NCBI RefSeq assembly: GCF_902459465.1
Contig: NC_047063.1
Span: 23,171,055 to 23,235,054 of the forward strand
Length of the DNA stretch: 64,000 nucleotides
Direction: 5' to 3'
Source of the DNA: Asterias rubens
Taxonomy: Eukaryota; Echinodermata; Asteroidea; Forcipulatida; Asteriidae
The notes below the pieces were generated by a model. It saw only the letters and a program-made list of their open reading frames with translations. It did not search any database and was not told the DNA's origin. This document shows, piece after piece, positions 42,379 to 57,300 of the stretch. Every line of letters starts with the position of its first letter. Positions within the stretch are counted from its first letter, which is position 1. The position numbers and the translations under genes are program-made.

Positions 42379-45300
42379 GTAAGAAGATATCATTTCCTCA
42401 TTGTTTTGTCTGATTTATGTCGATCTGTGTGTGTGTGTGAGCTTTGGAGCATTGCTCTGTAATTACAGTGTAAGTTGTGGTGTTCAGCGGTATTAGTACA
42501 GCCAGATAGCCTCATGGTTTGCCCTACTTCCATGCAATCGAAGATGCACAGCGAGAGAGTCGGTTGTCTGCTGCGATAATTAATTGAGCTTGGCATTGCA
42601 ATTCACCTTCTTCATATTATACCCAGTCCTCAATACGAGAGTGGCTCGTGCGTTATTAAAGTGGCTGGCATAATTTTAGGTCTACTTTTTTTTCTGGGCA
42701 CATTTTTGTTCCAAGATTTGAGATGCAAACGAGAGAGGGCAAAGTGAGAGGGGATTGTTATAAAAAGGAAGATAAAGGGATGTCTTACTCGAATTGATCC
42801 ATGCTCGAAACTAGAATTCGCTCGAAACTCACCGGGGTCTTCTTTTGGGTACGAAGTGACTTATGGTACGAAGTGACCGACATCGCTTACGATATTACCG
42901 GGAAGAATTGAACTAATCTCAGGTTAAGTTTCACTTCTTCACTCTCCTTGGCGATTATTTGCTAAATGAAACAACACACACATATAACAATCTCCATACA
43001 ATTTGTTCCACATGCTAGGTAGCCCGCAGATTCTGACGAGGCCAAATGCTGAAGTATTTGTTGTGTTAGTTTTTTGTTTAATTTTTATTTTATGGAAGAC
43101 TTGTTTTTGTTTTTTATTATTGTTGCTGATGAATTTTTTTATGTATTGATATTACTTTAAGTTATTTGATGTTTATTTCTTTTATTCATTTAGTTAAGTT
43201 CTTTTTACTTTTGATTGTAAATAATTATTATTGTTATTATTTGTTTTAATTTTTTTTTATTATAAATATTTTGCCCTTTGGGGATGTTTTAGTGTTAAAT
43301 TGCTCATTTTGTATTTGACGAACATTTTTTGTTTAAAATACAATACCATGCTTATAATAGGGCACCCCACCCCGCCCCTTCAATGCACCCACACACATGT
43401 TTTTTTTTGTCAGACACAAACAAACACGTTCCGTACGTGGTTCATGCTTGAAAAAAAAATCCGGCTTTTTATGGATATGAGTATACCATCGATTGTACGT
43501 TCATCCACGACTGACATAAAATTACCAATAGCGTCCACTGCCTTTAATTTATAAAGGCCTAAAAAATTAATGTGCTACGTCGGTACATAATTTTGGTAGA
43601 TCTAAAACATAAGAGTCCAGCATACACAGTATACATACATTATACACTCAGATTGTGGTAGACAGTAAATATTAGTTTTAGCTGCTTTCTCGAAACAAGT
43701 GTTATTCAGTGTCACATGTTGAAATTTATTATTGACTGTGATTTTACAAAAAAATAACCCATCATCTGCATGCCACTATATATATTATGCCAGTGTACAA
43801 AATCTTCCTCCATGGTGTCACGATGTCTTGCAGATAAACCATGAACGAACCGCGTCCTTTCTATGACGGTGTGATATCTAGAACAAAATAAACAACCCGC
43901 CTTACCAAATTAGCATATTTATTATATTTCTTTCGGGTGGGCTATTTTACAATTTCAACTAGAGAGTAAAGGACCGAAGGCCCTGTTTTATGAAACCATT
44001 TCCCTTTCTGCAAAAAACGGTCTCCTTTCTAAACCCGGGCATTAACTTAACTTAACTATAAGGAACACGTTGCCTTGGATCGGTCGAGTGGGTCTTTGAA
44101 AAGCGTTTGTAACCGTTTATTATAAAATGCATATGGTTAGAAAGATGTTTAAAAAGTATAATAAATTAATGATCAACACACACTTGCCTCGAAATTGCGT
44201 GGTTTTCCTTTTACTTTGCGAACTAACACGGTCGGCCATGGAGTCAAAAATTTGATTCCCATTAATGGCCGACCGTGTTTGTCGACGAGGTAAAAGGAAA
44301 ACCACGCAATTTCGAGTGATACTTGTGTGGATAATTGAATTCTAATTTTTGAACATCTTTCCAATCATAATTTTTATGCTTTTTAAACGGTTTCAAACGC
44401 TTTTTATAGACCAACTCGACCGATCCAAGGCAACGTGTTCCTTTAACCTAAATGCATTGTATTCAATGTGTATGTACCAAAAAATTGTATACTAAAAAAA
44501 AAAAAAAAAATATTGGTGGTTCAAAACAAAACAGATTCTATTTATTTTATGGATGCGGGATCTCATTAAAACGTGCCTTTTCGTACATAAACTATACTCG
44601 AGGTCTAACCCATAGGGGCCTACTGTAGCGGGCCTACCAGTAATTTAGTAAATTGTTTGACTTTATCATGCGAGCTGTCCCTTAGTTAGGATGAACATTT
44701 CCCATCATAAAGAAATATCAAAGCCCGCATTTGGATTATTAATACAAAGTAAATGTTTTTTTGTTTTTTTATAGAGAGACGCAACACTGTAAATTTGTCG
44801 TTCTTTCAGCACCTTCTTCCTATGAGACACATTGTCATTTCAATGGAATTTCTGCACTGACTGTAATACCATGCACGCCCTAATTGCATTACCATTTTCC
44901 TGATTTTACTCTTACATTACCGATAACATTTCTGTTAGAAACTGGTGTTAGTATTTTGTTTTTAAGATAACAAAGTACATAAAGGTCCTTCTTTACGACA
45001 TGCGTTGTAAACACATTCTCTTCCCCATTTTAAAAATGGACCCGCCCCTTTTGTCTTGGTTTTTCCTCCATTGTTTCATTAACTATTTCAAAGAGGTTTA
45101 TTGAAGTTTAGTGGTCAGTGCACGTATACTGTGACCTCCACCTTGAGCTAATGTGGAACATTAGCACTGATTTTCAGCAGGCAGCGATAACTATTTATAA
45201 TCATCAACTTGTAAATTTTGTCTGAAACATAAAAATGTCACCTTTTTTTTACACATACAAGTAGAGTATCATCGTACATTCTGGGACCTTTCTGGCGGTC

Positions 45301-48300
45301 AAGATACTGCACTGGTAAAAATGGGAAAAATTTGCATTTCGGGTCATAGATATTTTTTAAATAACAACAAAACAAGTTTGTTTTGAGATGTACCTCCTTC
45401 TTCATATCAAAAGTTAATACAAATGAGACGATGCAATCGTCGTATAAGATATTGGCCTAGTTATTTATTAAATCATTTTCTCCAATGATACGTATAAACC
45501 CTACCTGCAGGAAGAAGTCTGGGCTCGAAAAGACTAGGTACTAGAAAAGACCCATCTTGGGTCGTCAGTATTAGTGATTCGTTTTGTGACATCACACTTT
45601 GCTTTGCAAGGCACTTATTAGGCAGTGGACACGGTTGGTAATTACTCAAAATAATTATTGTAGCATAAAACCTTACTTGGTAACGAGTAATGGGGAGAGG
45701 TTGATAGTATAAAACACTGTGAGAAACGGCTCCCTCTGAATTGACGTATAGTTTTCGAGAAAGGTGTAATTTTCGACGAATTTGATTTCGAGATCGACCT
45801 CAGAATCAAGCATCTGAAAGCACACAACTTCGTGTGACATGGGTGTTTATTCTTGCATTATTATCTCGCATTTCGACGACCGATTGAGCTCAAATTTTCA
45901 CAGGATTGTTAGTTTATGTATATGTTGAGATACACCAAGTTGGAAGACTAGTCTTTGACAATTACCAATAGTGTCGATTGTCTTTAAAGATCAACTTAAC
46001 TCTTTGTGAAATCGGCCCGGCCTCAATTCAAACTCACGTTGATTTCCATACTTCATGAAACCGAGTGGCTCTGTAACTGTAAACGAGTGATGTCACAAGT
46101 CCCATGACCTATCGTTAAATCTCCCACCGAAGTTTTCATCGACAATCTAAACTATCCATGAGATAAGATTTCTCCTCTCAGTTTCTGTTTCGAAACAAAA
46201 TCAAACAAAACCAAACAAAACCCTAGTTATAATTAAATTTATCTTTGTTTTGTCAGTGTGTTTCGCCTGTCGGCACCGAGTCATTATTTTTGACTCTTCG
46301 GCAAAGCAATTATTTTTTTATCACTGTATAAATATTGACCATCACTCATGTGGGTTTCCTGATGTGTTACTTTCGTTGGTGGTCATCTGTGTGTGTTGTT
46401 TGCGCGACCTCAAGTCAATGCCTCAGAACATAGAGGAAGGACAAGTTGTGCCCATTAAAGTTGCCCATTTCACACGAGAGCTTTATTAAGCAAGGGTCCC
46501 TTGCTAAAGTATAGCAAGGTTGTGAGCTGTAAGCAAGTCAGGAGCAGCCACTTTGTCATTATTTATTGGTGTGCCTTATCATTGGTTCAAATAGAGGGTT
46601 CTTAATAGGCTCACCATAAATATCTTATCTTAGGTTCAAAAATCGGAAAGGCACACCAGAAGAGGAATTTGTCAACGTTTAACGCTCTAAAAGATATCTT
46701 GTTTTGAATCAAGAAGAATCAGGCATGAGTCTTTGTAACAATGCCAATGGGAAGAATGTTTGAATGATTACATAATATTGCTCCGGGTATAAATGAAGAC
46801 ATTATCTGCCCTTTTCAGCCCTGTCAACACCAGAAAGACCTTTTCAAATTCGATTCAAGTAGATTTGGTGATACCTAAGAACAATTCAGAATGTTATTCT
46901 CAGGCAGTGCCATTTTATTTTTAGTAAAAGGATTGGAAGTTTACACTTAAAGACACTGGACACTATTGGTAATTGTCAAAGACCAGTCTTCTCACTCGGT
47001 GTTTCTCAACATGTACATAAAATAACAAACCTGTGAAAATTTGAGCTCAATTGGTCGTCCAAGTTGCGAGATAATAATGAAAGAAAAAACACCCTTGTCA
47101 CACGAAATTGTGTGCGTTTAGATAGTTGATTTCGTGACCTCAAGTTCTAAATCTGAGGTCTCGAAATCAAATTCGTGGAAAATTACTTCTTTCTCAAAAA
47201 CGATGTAACTTCAGAGGGGGGCCGTTTCTCACAATGTTTTATACCATCAACCTCTCCCCATTACTCATCACCAAGTAAGGTTGTATGCTAATAATTATTA
47301 TTTTGAGTAATTACCAATAGTGTCCACTGCCTTTAAATTAACCAGCAACACAATAGCTTGTATGTACGCCTGCAACCGTGGAGCTCCTATTGTCCCTCTT
47401 TAGTTTCTACTCTAACCATTTAAAATTATTGTAGGCCAACCATTTCACTTTAATGAAGTAAAAGTATGGAAAATTGACACTTATGTAACCAGACCACGGC
47501 CTCCACCCGAACTCTGAGCATGTTAAAACTTTATACATACGGGGTTTGCGGTTACGCAAAATGTGTATGAATCCTTAACGGCTGATTAGCGATATTTCTC
47601 CATCAATTTCAAAAATCACGCTGTGCACACTGTGTCGCCTCGTTTAATTGTGTTTACTCGGGGGTTGGCGCGACATGTATACACTCCTCTTACAACAAAA
47701 TTCATTGTGTTGTTTATTGATCGTAAATTCAAGGTTTTGTTAATAATATGCGGTTTAGATATGGACAGAAGTTCAAACAAAAGAGGCCGGCAAAACACTG
47801 ATGTCTTAAAAACACAGGGTCTGTTTGCCCAGCGTGACACGGCTATTGTAAAATGTACTCACGGTGTTGTCTCCTCCGTTAATGAGTAATGATGTTCTAA
47901 TTGGCCTCTAACGCCTGCCCTTGCATTGCCCCCTCCCAATATGAAATCAACACAAGTTCACAATTATTGGTTCATGCCTCAATTATGTTTTAACCTCTGC
48001 TCCACCCCACCCCCACCCCAAATTCTCATGTGTAAAGTTGACAAAATATCATATATACGTACAGACGACTTAGTTGTTGTGGGCATTTTGTATACCCGTT
48101 TAGATTTTTTCCGCTTATTAAAATTTGTAGAGTTCGGGGACTTCAGTACAGATTGAACGTGTTTATGCTCCTTATTTTCGATTATGATGCAAACCCTGTA
48201 TTAAGTGCATGGTTGATGCCATATCGAATGGACCATTAAATCTTTATGCTGTTAAAACAGTCCATTATTCAGTGGTGCATGCGTCATGGAAATTATAAAA

Positions 48301-51300
48301 CATTTACGAGCGGACGAACAACAAATAACAACATGGACAACATGGGTTGAAGGTTGTGAGACAGAAACTCTTTGTCTTGCTTGCTCTTGAAGATAACCCG
48401 ATTCTCTGATCGAAACGATGAGTCGTTCAGTAGCCGGTGACGTCACAGCAATAAATTTCCCCACCAAAATAAGGTTCAAATCATTCTTTGTGGATTCACG
48501 TTTCTACCTCCATGGTTGAACGGTGGGCAAATTTATATATACTTAAAATCGTCGATCATTGTGTGGGTATGATCAAATAGATGTGTTCATATTCGGTGTC
48601 GTATATGGAGACCAAAGACAAAACGTAAAGGAAAACCAAAAGGTTTCCATAAGGGAATTCTAAAGACAGGGGTGCTCCCTTAAAACATTTTGTGTGAAAA
48701 GTCTTTAGTAAGATAATTGGGCTATGTGATTTTTGTTTAGCCCTCAATTTTTTGTTTATATGTCTACATTTTTTATGTTGTTATTTTTGGGGGGAGGGGG
48801 AGGGGGTATAGTTGACACGGCTATTGTAAAATGTACTCACGGTGTTGTCTCCTCCGTTAATGAGTAATGGTGTTCTAATTGGCCTCTAACGCCTGCCCTT
48901 GCATTGCCCCCTCCCAATATGAAATCAACACAAGTTCACAATTATTGGTTCATGCCTCAATTATGTTTTAACCTCTGCTCCACCCCACCCCCACCCCAAA
49001 TTCTCATGTGTAAAGTTGACAAAATATCATATATACATACAGACGACTTAGTTGTTGTGGGCATTTTGTATACCCGTTTAGATTTTTTCCGCTTATTAAA
49101 ATTTGTAGAGTTCGGGGACTTCAGTACAGATTGAACGTGTTTATGCTCCTTATTTTCGATTATGATGCAAACCCTGTATTAAGTGCATGGTTGATGCCAT
49201 ATCGAATGGACCATTAAATCTTTATGCTGTTAAAACAGTCCATTATTCAGTGGTGCATATGCGTCATGGAAATTATAAAACATTTACGAGCGGACGAACA
49301 ACAAATAACAACATGGACAACATGGGTTGAAGGTTGTGAGACAGAAACTCTTTGTCTTGCTTGCTCTTGAAGATAACCCGATTCTCTGATCGAAACGATG
49401 AGTCGTTCAGTAGCCGGTGACGTCACAGCAATACATTTCCCCACCAAAATAAGGTTCAAATCATTCTTTGTGGATTCACGTTTCTACCTCCATGGTTGAA
49501 CGGTGGGCAAATTTATATATACTTAAAATCGTCGATCATAGTGTGGGTATGATCAAATAGATGTGTTCATATTCGGTGTCGTATATGGAGACCAAAGACA
49601 AAACGTAAAGGAAAACCAAAAGGTTTCCATAAGGGAATTCTAAAGACAGGGGTGCTCCCTTAAAACATTTTGTGTGAAAAGTCTTTAGTAAGATAATTGG
49701 GCTATGTGATTTTTGTTTAGCCCTAAATTTTTTGTTTATATGTCTACATTTTTTATGTTGTTATTTTTTGGGGGGGAGGGGGAGGGGGTATAGAGAACAA
49801 CAAACCGGACAAATTCCGCATCTGAGATGACTAATAGTTTTAAAAGTTAATAACAATATTGTGCATTGTCACACCATCACAAAGTCTATAATAGCCTACC
49901 TACTAAAGTACATCATCAAATTGAAGTTGACTGCATTACTTTGTGCAAAGGGGAACTGATGTGTTATCCGTGTTACCGATGGAGAATTATTAAGTGAAGT
50001 GTTCCTGGGTATTTTTCACCCTCTTCTTTTCACATGGGTAACATCATTCTTCGATTGTCTTCCAAGTTCAGCAAAGTTGGGAATGTGGCCAGCTGGAATT
50101 ACTGCATCCTTTTTGGCCGAGTGGTCAGAGCTTAGGGCAGGCCTCACCCTACCGGGGCTCTGGGTCGTTATGTTACACTTATTAAATCATTATTTAATTA
50201 CGCGGTCATAGGACGTGTATCCGCTGTGACAATGCTTTCTTGTTTGTTAACATTAACAATTGTACGGTTTTTTTTTTAGGCATTGTATTAAAGGAACACG
50301 TTGCCTTAGATCGGACGAGTTGGTCTATAAAAAGCGTATGTAGCCGTTTGTAAAATGCATAAGGTATTAAAAGTAGAATACAACAATCCACACAAATTTG
50401 TCTCGAAATTGCGTGGTTTTCATTTTTACTTTGATTTTAGAACTAATGGTCGGCCATTTATGGGAGTCAAAAACTCCCATAAATGGCCGACCGTGTAAAG
50501 TCGACGAGGTTAAAGGAAAACCGTGCAATTAAGAGGCATGTTTGTGTGGATTATTGTATTATACTTTTACAACATCTTTCTACCCATATGCATTTTAAAA
50601 CGAACGGTTATACAAATGCCTTTCAAAGACCAACTCGACCGATCCAAGGCAACGTGTTCCTTTAAAGTTGAGGCTTATATTCAGTTTGCATTAATTCTAC
50701 CTTGCTGTGTGTAGATTTGTTCTGACGAACTTGTTCTTGTATTTATTCTACTGCCGTGGAGAAGACACTTATAGTTCTGAAAGTATTTCCATGCCTCTGT
50801 GGGCCTTTCACACTGAGGCCATTTTGTATTTTTACTTCCTCAGTCCCCATCTCTCAATAGCAAATACGATGTTCCACTCACGTTTTAATATCAGTGGAGT
50901 GATGATGGTACAATGATGAAATCTGATTTTAGGCTCGGGCAAGGCCAGGTCACCACCATAAAAAAAAAATGTTTGCCTGTTGACAATAGTTATCGGCTCA
51001 ATCTTTAATCCTGATTTATTATCTATTTTTTTTTTTTTTTTACTCGATTTTATTACATCCTTATTTTTTTATTTATTTGTTCTTGTGTATTTTATGTATT
51101 TATATATATGTGTTTATGTATTTATTTATTTATTCTGGTTGTGAATACGATATGGATCTAGAAAAGCGAACTCGAATCATGGAGCGAATCACCCTCAATG
51201 TGACCAAAAACTCGATCCCTATGTGTCCCCCGCCGGCGGCGTGATACGAACCGGTGGGTGTCCTAGATGTTACGCTATATGAAATATTCCACATGTACCC

Positions 51301-54300
51301 CAACCCGGCTGCTAAAAGAATTATATAACAAATTACTCGGACACGTGTCCTGTCAACTTTACACTCATTACAGAACAGATGGAGCTGTCAAACCTTACTA
51401 AATCCTGCCATTGGTTTATAATGACTATGCTATAAAAATCACTCTTATAATGGGTTTGTGACAAATCTGTTCTCTGTGCGTACCACACGAAACCATTCAG
51501 AACTAATGGAGTCAACCCCAAGGTGTACAACGCATACAAAATTAAGGCGTGGTATATCCCAGTTGGCCTTGGTGCCCCTTTAAATACTTCAATATTGAAA
51601 ACCCACAATATGCAATGGGTGTTACATTTCACATCAACAACACATTGTGTGTAGTACTGTAATGACCCTCCTTCATTCAACTCTTTGTCCTAACAAGCGT
51701 GGACCTCATTCATTGTTTTCCTTTGGGGGATACAGCAATCAGAGACACGTCCCTTCGCTTATGGGTCCATGTTTGAATGTCACTGCAAAGTACACATATG
51801 AGTGTTATTCGAATACCTGGTACATGCTTTAGACCTTCATCATGCTGCCCCCATCTTAGTCATCGAATAACAATAATGAATGCTAATGATCATTTTTGCA
51901 AATATTGGACCATACTATCACGCCTTGGTTTGGTAACCTAGATATCAATGGGAGAAATTCAAGATGTCTGCACTATGATAAAGATCTATATGGTCGAAAC
52001 GTCAAACTACGTTTTGCATTACCATCCTTTTTTATTTGGTTGGTAAGGAATTTGCAACAGCTAACTCTATTTCTCACATAAGTGTCACATGAAATCTAAA
52101 ATCTATACACCGTCTGTTACAAAATTAAGCCTTACGCAATTTCTTCATTGAGATTTGTTTTTTCCTTCAAATGTTCATGAATGTTTCACGAGGCTAGATA
52201 CTCTAAAACAGCGTGCATATAAATTAGCTTTAATGGATCAAATCGATCAAGCTAACGAAGAAGGTCAAGACAAATCTCGGATACAAAATGCAAATCTTGT
52301 GCGTGTATAAATCCAGGTATAATGAATAAAGAATAATAAATATTTAAGTTATCCATGAGATTGAAGAACCTTTTTACGCATTTGCCCCTGTATTCTTGTG
52401 TCGTGGCACAGCGTCAATTATCCCCTTTCCTCGTAAATTTCTCAAACAGTTGCAAACACAATATTTTGGTATGGTGCCTTAAGAATTGTGTTTGTCTAAA
52501 TGCAAGGGGAAGATAATTATACGTTTGGTATTCGATTTTAATGTTGCGTAAGGAGAATGGACGAGAAAGTGTAGATTCGTGAATTAGAATGTACCGGCCG
52601 TAACATTGTTTGGTATGCCTTGAGCAGCTTTCGATTGAAATGCATTTTGAAACATATTTCACTTCAAAGTAAGGTGGCTATGTACACAAATATTTTTCTT
52701 TTATGCACCAAAATTTGAACCTGGGAACTCTCAGCAGATGTGCATTCCTGTTATGGATACAATCCTCGCTCCATATTTTCGCAATTATCATCTAAAAAAC
52801 GCGAACACCTTAGTTACGCCTTAGCGTCCTTTCTTTTTGAAAAAGAGGAAAGATGAGTGTTTTTTCTATTGTTTTTTTTTAGTGGCCGGCCGACACATTG
52901 TTTAAGTCAACCGGTTTTAAAACAAACATAAAATTGTCAAAATGCATCCTTTTTGTTCGTTAAAAAAAAAACGAAAAAAAAAAACAAGGGGAAAATAAGG
53001 CGGCCTCTAAAAAGGACGCGGGGCGGGACGCTTAATTTTTATTTGGCCCGCAAACTTTTTCTCACAGGTTCCCTACACTTATGCGTCGTGCATACTGATT
53101 GTTCTCCTATAACAAAGGGTCAGGCTAACTCGTCATTGAAACCATCGGTTTTGTCATGTTTTGAATCTTACATTCAACGGTGTCTGTACCATTGTGAAAC
53201 CGTATCATGACTTTCTCATCATATAAAACGACTACAACAGCGTATTAAAATAATGAGATCGAAATTGACGAAGCGAAGAGAAAGCGCAAGGTTTTTGTAC
53301 CAGCTAAAAAAGAAGAAGCGAAAACAAGTGCAAATGTATAGTTTACATGAAAGCTTTTCAAAACTTATCATACAAAATACATGGTCGTTAAAAAAAAACT
53401 GGTCTATAAATAAACACGAACTGATTTTCTGCCATTGTTTTGCTTTACCATTGTCTGGGTGATTTCGATTGTACGCAAAACTTTCGAATGAATGCCAAAA
53501 GGCGGTGACTGTGACAGCCCGAGACATCGCATTGTATGACTTCAATGGCAGGTGCGGCCTGGAAGGAACATAAACATCGTCAACAAAACATACGGAACTA
53601 AAGCTCATTTCTACATTATACTAAGATTAGGCTTGCACTGTTTGATAGATAGAAAGATTGTTAGATAGATCGATAAAATGGTTCATTCAAAGAAATTCCT
53701 CGCAGCACAAAGGCAGAATTACAGAGCTATTTGATGTGTGCTTGGTGTGGAATAGGACATTGCTGTTTGAATTGTAGTTTGGTTGTGTTTTGAAATAGAT
53801 TGGAAGATTTCGTTGGGAAGAATTTGGTGTGTCGAGCTGTAGGTGTAGTTTTAGCTAAAAAGAATACGAAAAAAAAAAAAAAAAAAATCTTGAACTAAAA
53901 CCTATGTCATCGGTGATGGTGATCCGAACATAGTACACAGAATTTACAAATACCGTGGGAGGTTTGTTAATATTTTCTCTTCAACAAGTGAGCAGTGTAT
54001 TTAGCAAAGAAATCACAGATGCAGTGTATTGCATTTAGCAATATATACATTACGTTCATAAAGCCATTATGACCTTATACATTTAAAGCCACTGCCATGA
54101 TTAATAAATTGTCAAAGACATCCTCCACTTCTATTCTATCCATAATAGGTCCATCCATGGAGTCATCCAAGGTGTATCCCAACATTATGTATAATAACAT
54201 CCCTGTGAGAATAATGGGGGGGGGGGGAGGACTCAGAATCCGTATAATTTGTGTGCTTTCAGTTCAGATTCACGAGAAAGGCTTTCCTGCATGAAGCCCT

Positions 54301-57300
54301 CCTCAGATTCTTTGTGAAAGCTCAAAAGTCCGGGGGTCGTTTCTATGTTGATAATATCAACAGCTCTCCAGTGCTCTTTACCAAGTGCTAAAATTCATAA
54401 TAATGGTCATTAATTTTTGGAGTATGTACCAGAGGTATTATACCCTCTCTTTAAAGGACTTGTGACGTCATTGTTTATTGGAAAATATGATTAATTTCCC
54501 TCCCCCCGCTCGAGTTTCCAATAAAGCCCAAATAAGCCACACTGTGAAAATGTCATCACATTCTGCGTTGACGTTTTACGTAAGAAGAAAATAGAGTGGG
54601 GAGGTCAGAAAGGTGACAGCGATTCGTTTGATCTTATTTTGTAATGCATTAACTACTTTCCACTAATTAACAATCACGTTTCCTGGGTCATGTTTCTCAA
54701 GTTGACCGAAGTTAGACGCAGGTCACTGAGAGGCAATAAAACCCCCTAAATATCAGACCATGAGCATGGCGCGCTGCTTTTACGTAGGTTGTGACCTACT
54801 ATAGATTATGTTGCGGTAAAACCATTATTGTCTTATAACCACACAGTGATTGATGGGTGGTGAGGCTACAGTAAGTTAACGCATTTTATCCCTATGGAAA
54901 TATGCTCAGACAGTATAGATTGAGCTAATTATGATAATAAGTAATTTGAGTTTTTATTTGATTTTATTATTTTAAATTGTACGCTGGACTCATATAACGT
55001 TCATCGTACTGTCGTATTGTTCATGTGCACTTCATCATTACTCGTCTGTCTCGATGCTGACTTTCATAACAACAAGTAATTTTATCTCAAATATTTGTTT
55101 GCAAGCTTGTTTTATTCCCCTCTTTCATTATTTCACAAAACGTGCTTATACACTGCAAAAACTAGGCATTACAGATTAACACCGTTGTTACTTCACATTC
55201 GCTGTTTGTTTACGCTACACAGCGCTGAAATATCTTGTTACACTGATTTTCTATACCAGTGCCATTAAAACAGCATTTCGAATCAACGGCTTGCTTAGCA
55301 GTTGAAAAACATACATCAGATTTGCTGTTAAGTTCAAAGAAAGGTGCCCTAAATCATGACATTTGCCACTTTTAGCTACGACAATTGAAAGGTATTATGA
55401 AAGCTTGGTACAAGGATAAACAAACATTTTTATTCTGAATGGTATACTAGAACAATATATTTTCTATGAAATATTTCCCCTCTGACTGAAATGAAGTTAT
55501 ACTCGACAAGTGTCTCAAAACCTTTCAAAAAAACCAACAGATGATTTCGGTTGTTGTAATCTTCAAATTTTCTGAAGCAGCACTTTAAAGGAAGAAGAAG
55601 AAGAATTGTTACAACCAAAAATAATGACAACGTGTTTACATGCTCAAAATTGTGCATGGATTTTCACTTCTCCCCCCCCCCTGACTCACACAACCCGATA
55701 CTCCATATACAGTATGTTGTAATACCAACAGCTTGTCCACATTTTGATTACACTGCAATATTTTACCAAGTGAAACAACTCATATACAGCGAGACATAAT
55801 CTAATTAAAACGGGCTCGCGTGAAGCGAAGGTCTTCTGTCACATGACCTGTTGATATTCAGTACACAAAATACAAAGAGGCCCATAAATTATATTATATT
55901 ATGAATCAAACAATGGGACAGATTTGAGGCTATTGTTCTCGACCTGTTGGCATACATAAAAGACAAAGATCCCAGGGATGGGCTGTGCGGTTAAAGGGAC
56001 ATTTATTTTTATTTTTAAAGGGACATTTTGGTAATCTTTCTGAAAGTTAATGGGAATAAAAACCTTTGGTTGTTTATAAAAGTACTACAGCAGCTTTCGA
56101 CAACGTATAATGCATTCTGAGAAACACTTCACTTTGAAGCAATGTTAGAAGATTACAGTTTTTATGCCCCAAATTTGAATCTGAGAAGCGTTATCTCAGA
56201 TTGTGTGTTCCTATTTGGGAGTATTCTTCCTGCGTGGACATTTCGTTCCGGATTTTCGGCGACATCTCAAAAACGCAACCACCTTTTGAAATAAAATGTT
56301 CAGCCGTAGGCTCATCTATATTGATACAATCAATCGAACGGTTAAAAAACAAGGTATACATGTACATTAATCAGGGATGCGTGATGTATGGGTCAACAAT
56401 GACACAACAATTAAACACAGGCAACATACACGGGTCGGCTTATGTTTGTATGCTTAAATTCTCGGAAATTGAAGCGGCGAGCTGGTTGAATTACGTAATC
56501 AATCGCCTTTGTGAAAAGAACGCACAAAGACTTTTCACGTTTGAAAACAATTTTTTTTGTTTTTCTATCTAGGTTAGTTGCTTGTTTTTGTGATTGTTAA
56601 CGACTGGTAGGGAAATGACTTGCTTATCAGAGCATTCTAGAAAGGAAATAGCTCACAGAATAGTAGTCTGTGTGTGTACAAGTAATTTGAGCTTTCATAT
56701 TTTTTTAATATTTTAAATAGCTTTGTTGGTGTGCCCATGTTAATAATATCGAAGTCTTATAGCGCACACCAAACAAGGTCTTCAAGGCGCTGGGTATAAT
56801 TGTACAAACTCTTAGAAAGATATATAGATTATTGCAGTGATGGATTCTGAGACCCAATTTATGTAGCACCATTATAAGGGCTTACAAGGTGATAGGCGCA
56901 TAATATGCGGCCACAGCCTAGCCAGGAACACCGAGCGCGAACCCCTTCTCTTTTCGATAAGTGCCCTGGGTTCTTTTACACGCGTTAATACACAACACAT
57001 GGGACCAACGGCTTCATAAGTCTCATCCGATAACTGATCACAAATCCTAATTAACTCTTATTAGAGCCATTTTGGTTATAATACTGGTTTTATCAATGGT
57101 CAATTATTGTCAGTGTCATACCTTTTCAGGAGTTGTACAAAGTAAACATCTGTACAAGTTTTGAGATATGCCACCATTCTTGACATTAAAAGTTTAAACA
57201 AAATTATATTTATTTTAAATTGAAATGAAAGAAAGATAAAGTCGTAACCTGGAGTGAAACACCCTAAAATGCCTACCGCCTCCCCCACGTCTATGCAAAA

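Noticed and set aside
53219..53608. 129-codon open frame, - strand, overlapped by a + strand frame
   Set aside because: Low-complexity Phe/Lys-rich translation of poly-T/poly-A stretches, with no splice-site logic.
56201..56572. 123-codon open frame, + strand
   Set aside because: It begins inside an M3 MITE and reads through its hairpin; no family resemblance.
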